A DNA stretch of 64,000 bases from the NCBI RefSeq assembly GCF_000337535.1, contig NZ_AOIP01000031.1, forward strand, positions 382,704-446,703, given 5' to 3'. Origin of the DNA: Natrialba aegyptia DSM 13077. GTDB lineage: Archaea; Halobacteriota; Halobacteria; Halobacteriales; Natrialbaceae. A model generated the notes under the pieces. That model worked only from the letters and a program-made list of their open reading frames with translations. It did no database searches and was not told the DNA's origin. Positions 63,482-64,000 of the stretch are shown piece by piece. Positions within the stretch are counted from its first letter, which is position 1, and each line of letters starts with the position of its first letter. Position numbers and translations under genes: made by a program.

Positions 63482-64000
63482 TTAGCGCGATTCGGGAGAC
63501 TCCTCGAGCAACCCGTCGACGAGCCGCGTGAACCGATCGACGAAGCGGTCCGGAACCGACGGTTCGACCGCCGACAGGAGTCTGCCCGTCGACTCCGGGT
63601 TCGCAAGCACGAGCGTCACGCGATTGCGTTCGTCGTAGGATTTCTCGACGATTGCGTGTTCGACGAGGCGGTCGAGATGGTACTCGAGCGTGCTTCTGGC
63701 GATACCGAGCGAGTCGGCAACGGCAACTGGGGAAGCCGGTTCGTGTTCGATCAGATAGACGACGATTTCGCGAGCCGTTTCCCGACGGAACAGCGCCAGC
63801 ATCGCCCGCTCACGCTCGTCGTACTCCGGCGGATAGTAGTGGGTCCGACCGTAGAACTCGCACCGAACGAGTTCATCTTGGTCCAGGAGTCGCCGGACGT
63901 GGTACTGGATCTGTCCCGGCGCGAAGTCGGACGTTCTGACGAGTTCGTTGAAGTGGATACCGGCGTTGTCCTGCACGTGCGTTCTGATTCGGCGTCGCGT
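63482..64000 (-). CDS. winged-helix transcriptional regulator, truncated by window edge
   Basis: The visible part (about 172 codons) contains two winged HTH domains. The first starts as RRRIRTHVQDNAGIHFNELV...GQIQYHVRRLLDQDELV, and the second as ARSTLEYHLDRLVEHAIVE. The frame stays open to the window end, and the sequence before the first ATG/GTG is family-like, so the 5' end lies outside. It reads away from the copper operon's promoter and may regulate it, which is inference. No ligand-binding cysteines or histidines are clear. Confidence 0.8.
   Translation of the reverse strand, partial: TRRRIRTHVQDNAGIHFNELVRTSDFAPGQIQYHVRRLLDQDELVRCEFYGRTHYYPPEYDERERAMLALFRRETAREIVVYLIEHEPASPVAVADSLGIARSTLEYHLDRLVEHAIVEKSYDERNRVTLVLANPESTGRLLSAVEPSVPDRFVDRFTRLVDGLLEESPESR

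Overview
The window is a GC-rich stretch of a halophilic archaeon (class Halobacteria, probably Natrialbales; the order is inference). The evidence is the very acidic predicted proteome, Tat rather than Sec leaders on exported proteins (halocyanin, lipoproteins, subtilase), leaderless genes with a TATA box about 26 nt before the start codon, archaeal factors (aIF1A, aIF2-beta, L15e, Rio2, CarS), and three loci typical of haloarchaea: ncsA/ftsZ2/cdrS/cdrL, the cobalamin salvage operon and the bacterioruberin carotenoid operon. I see no rRNA, CRISPR array, complete insertion sequence or replication origin. One tRNA (Tyr, GTA) is present.

Layout. 0.1-3 kb: PRC-barrel protein, membrane protein, two divergent SCP2-like paralogues. 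3.1-7.9 kb: an R2lox-like diiron oxidase gene with a small partner and a 2Fe-2S ferredoxin, then an aldehyde dehydrogenase and a zinc alcohol dehydrogenase. 8.2-11.8 kb: a tupABC-type tungstate ABC transporter with a ModE-like regulator. 11.8-15 kb: conserved hypotheticals, a hotdog-fold protein, a hydrolase and NcsA. 15.3-17.6 kb: ftsZ2-cdrS and cdrL, with a striking array of GTAAGAC/GTCTTAC boxes between them. 17.7-19.5 kb: tRNA-Tyr and aIF2-beta. 19.6-26.3 kb: cobalamin assembly and salvage genes (HAD phosphatase, cbiB, cobS, cobY, cobT, cobD, cbiZ), several overlapping. 26.4-32.2 kb: rhodanese, FAH-family hydrolase, YkgJ-like protein, aIF1A, DJ-1, and an FNT channel fused to two Usp domains. 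32.2-36.9 kb: crtD-lyeJ-cruF facing crtB. 37-41.2 kb: archaeal ornithine cyclodeaminase-like protein, a GT39-like membrane transferase and a dolichyl-phosphate GT2. 41.3-44.9 kb: halocyanin, zinc micro-protein, MsrB, YwbE-like protein, a degenerate response regulator, Rio2. 45.2-46.8 kb: a broken Tat-subtilase. 47-49.6 kb: L15e with a structured leader, UspA, HTH-phosphoribosyltransferase. 49.6-51.6 kb: an AT-rich, probably acquired island with two Tat-exported orphans. 51.7-64 kb: thrS with a structured leader, pyrE, hydrolase, response regulator, carS, proline dehydrogenase, DUF502, ilvE, and a CopC-CopD/beta-propeller operon next to a truncated winged-helix regulator.

The most notable observations are the operator array of the cdrS-ftsZ2 cell-division operon, the R2lox-like oxidase cluster in a lineage whose ribonucleotide reductase is normally class II, possible mutually exclusive RNA structures before rpl15e, a structured leader before thrS, and a HAD phosphatase heading the B12 operon. 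All functional statements rest on motif recognition by eye; no database search was run.
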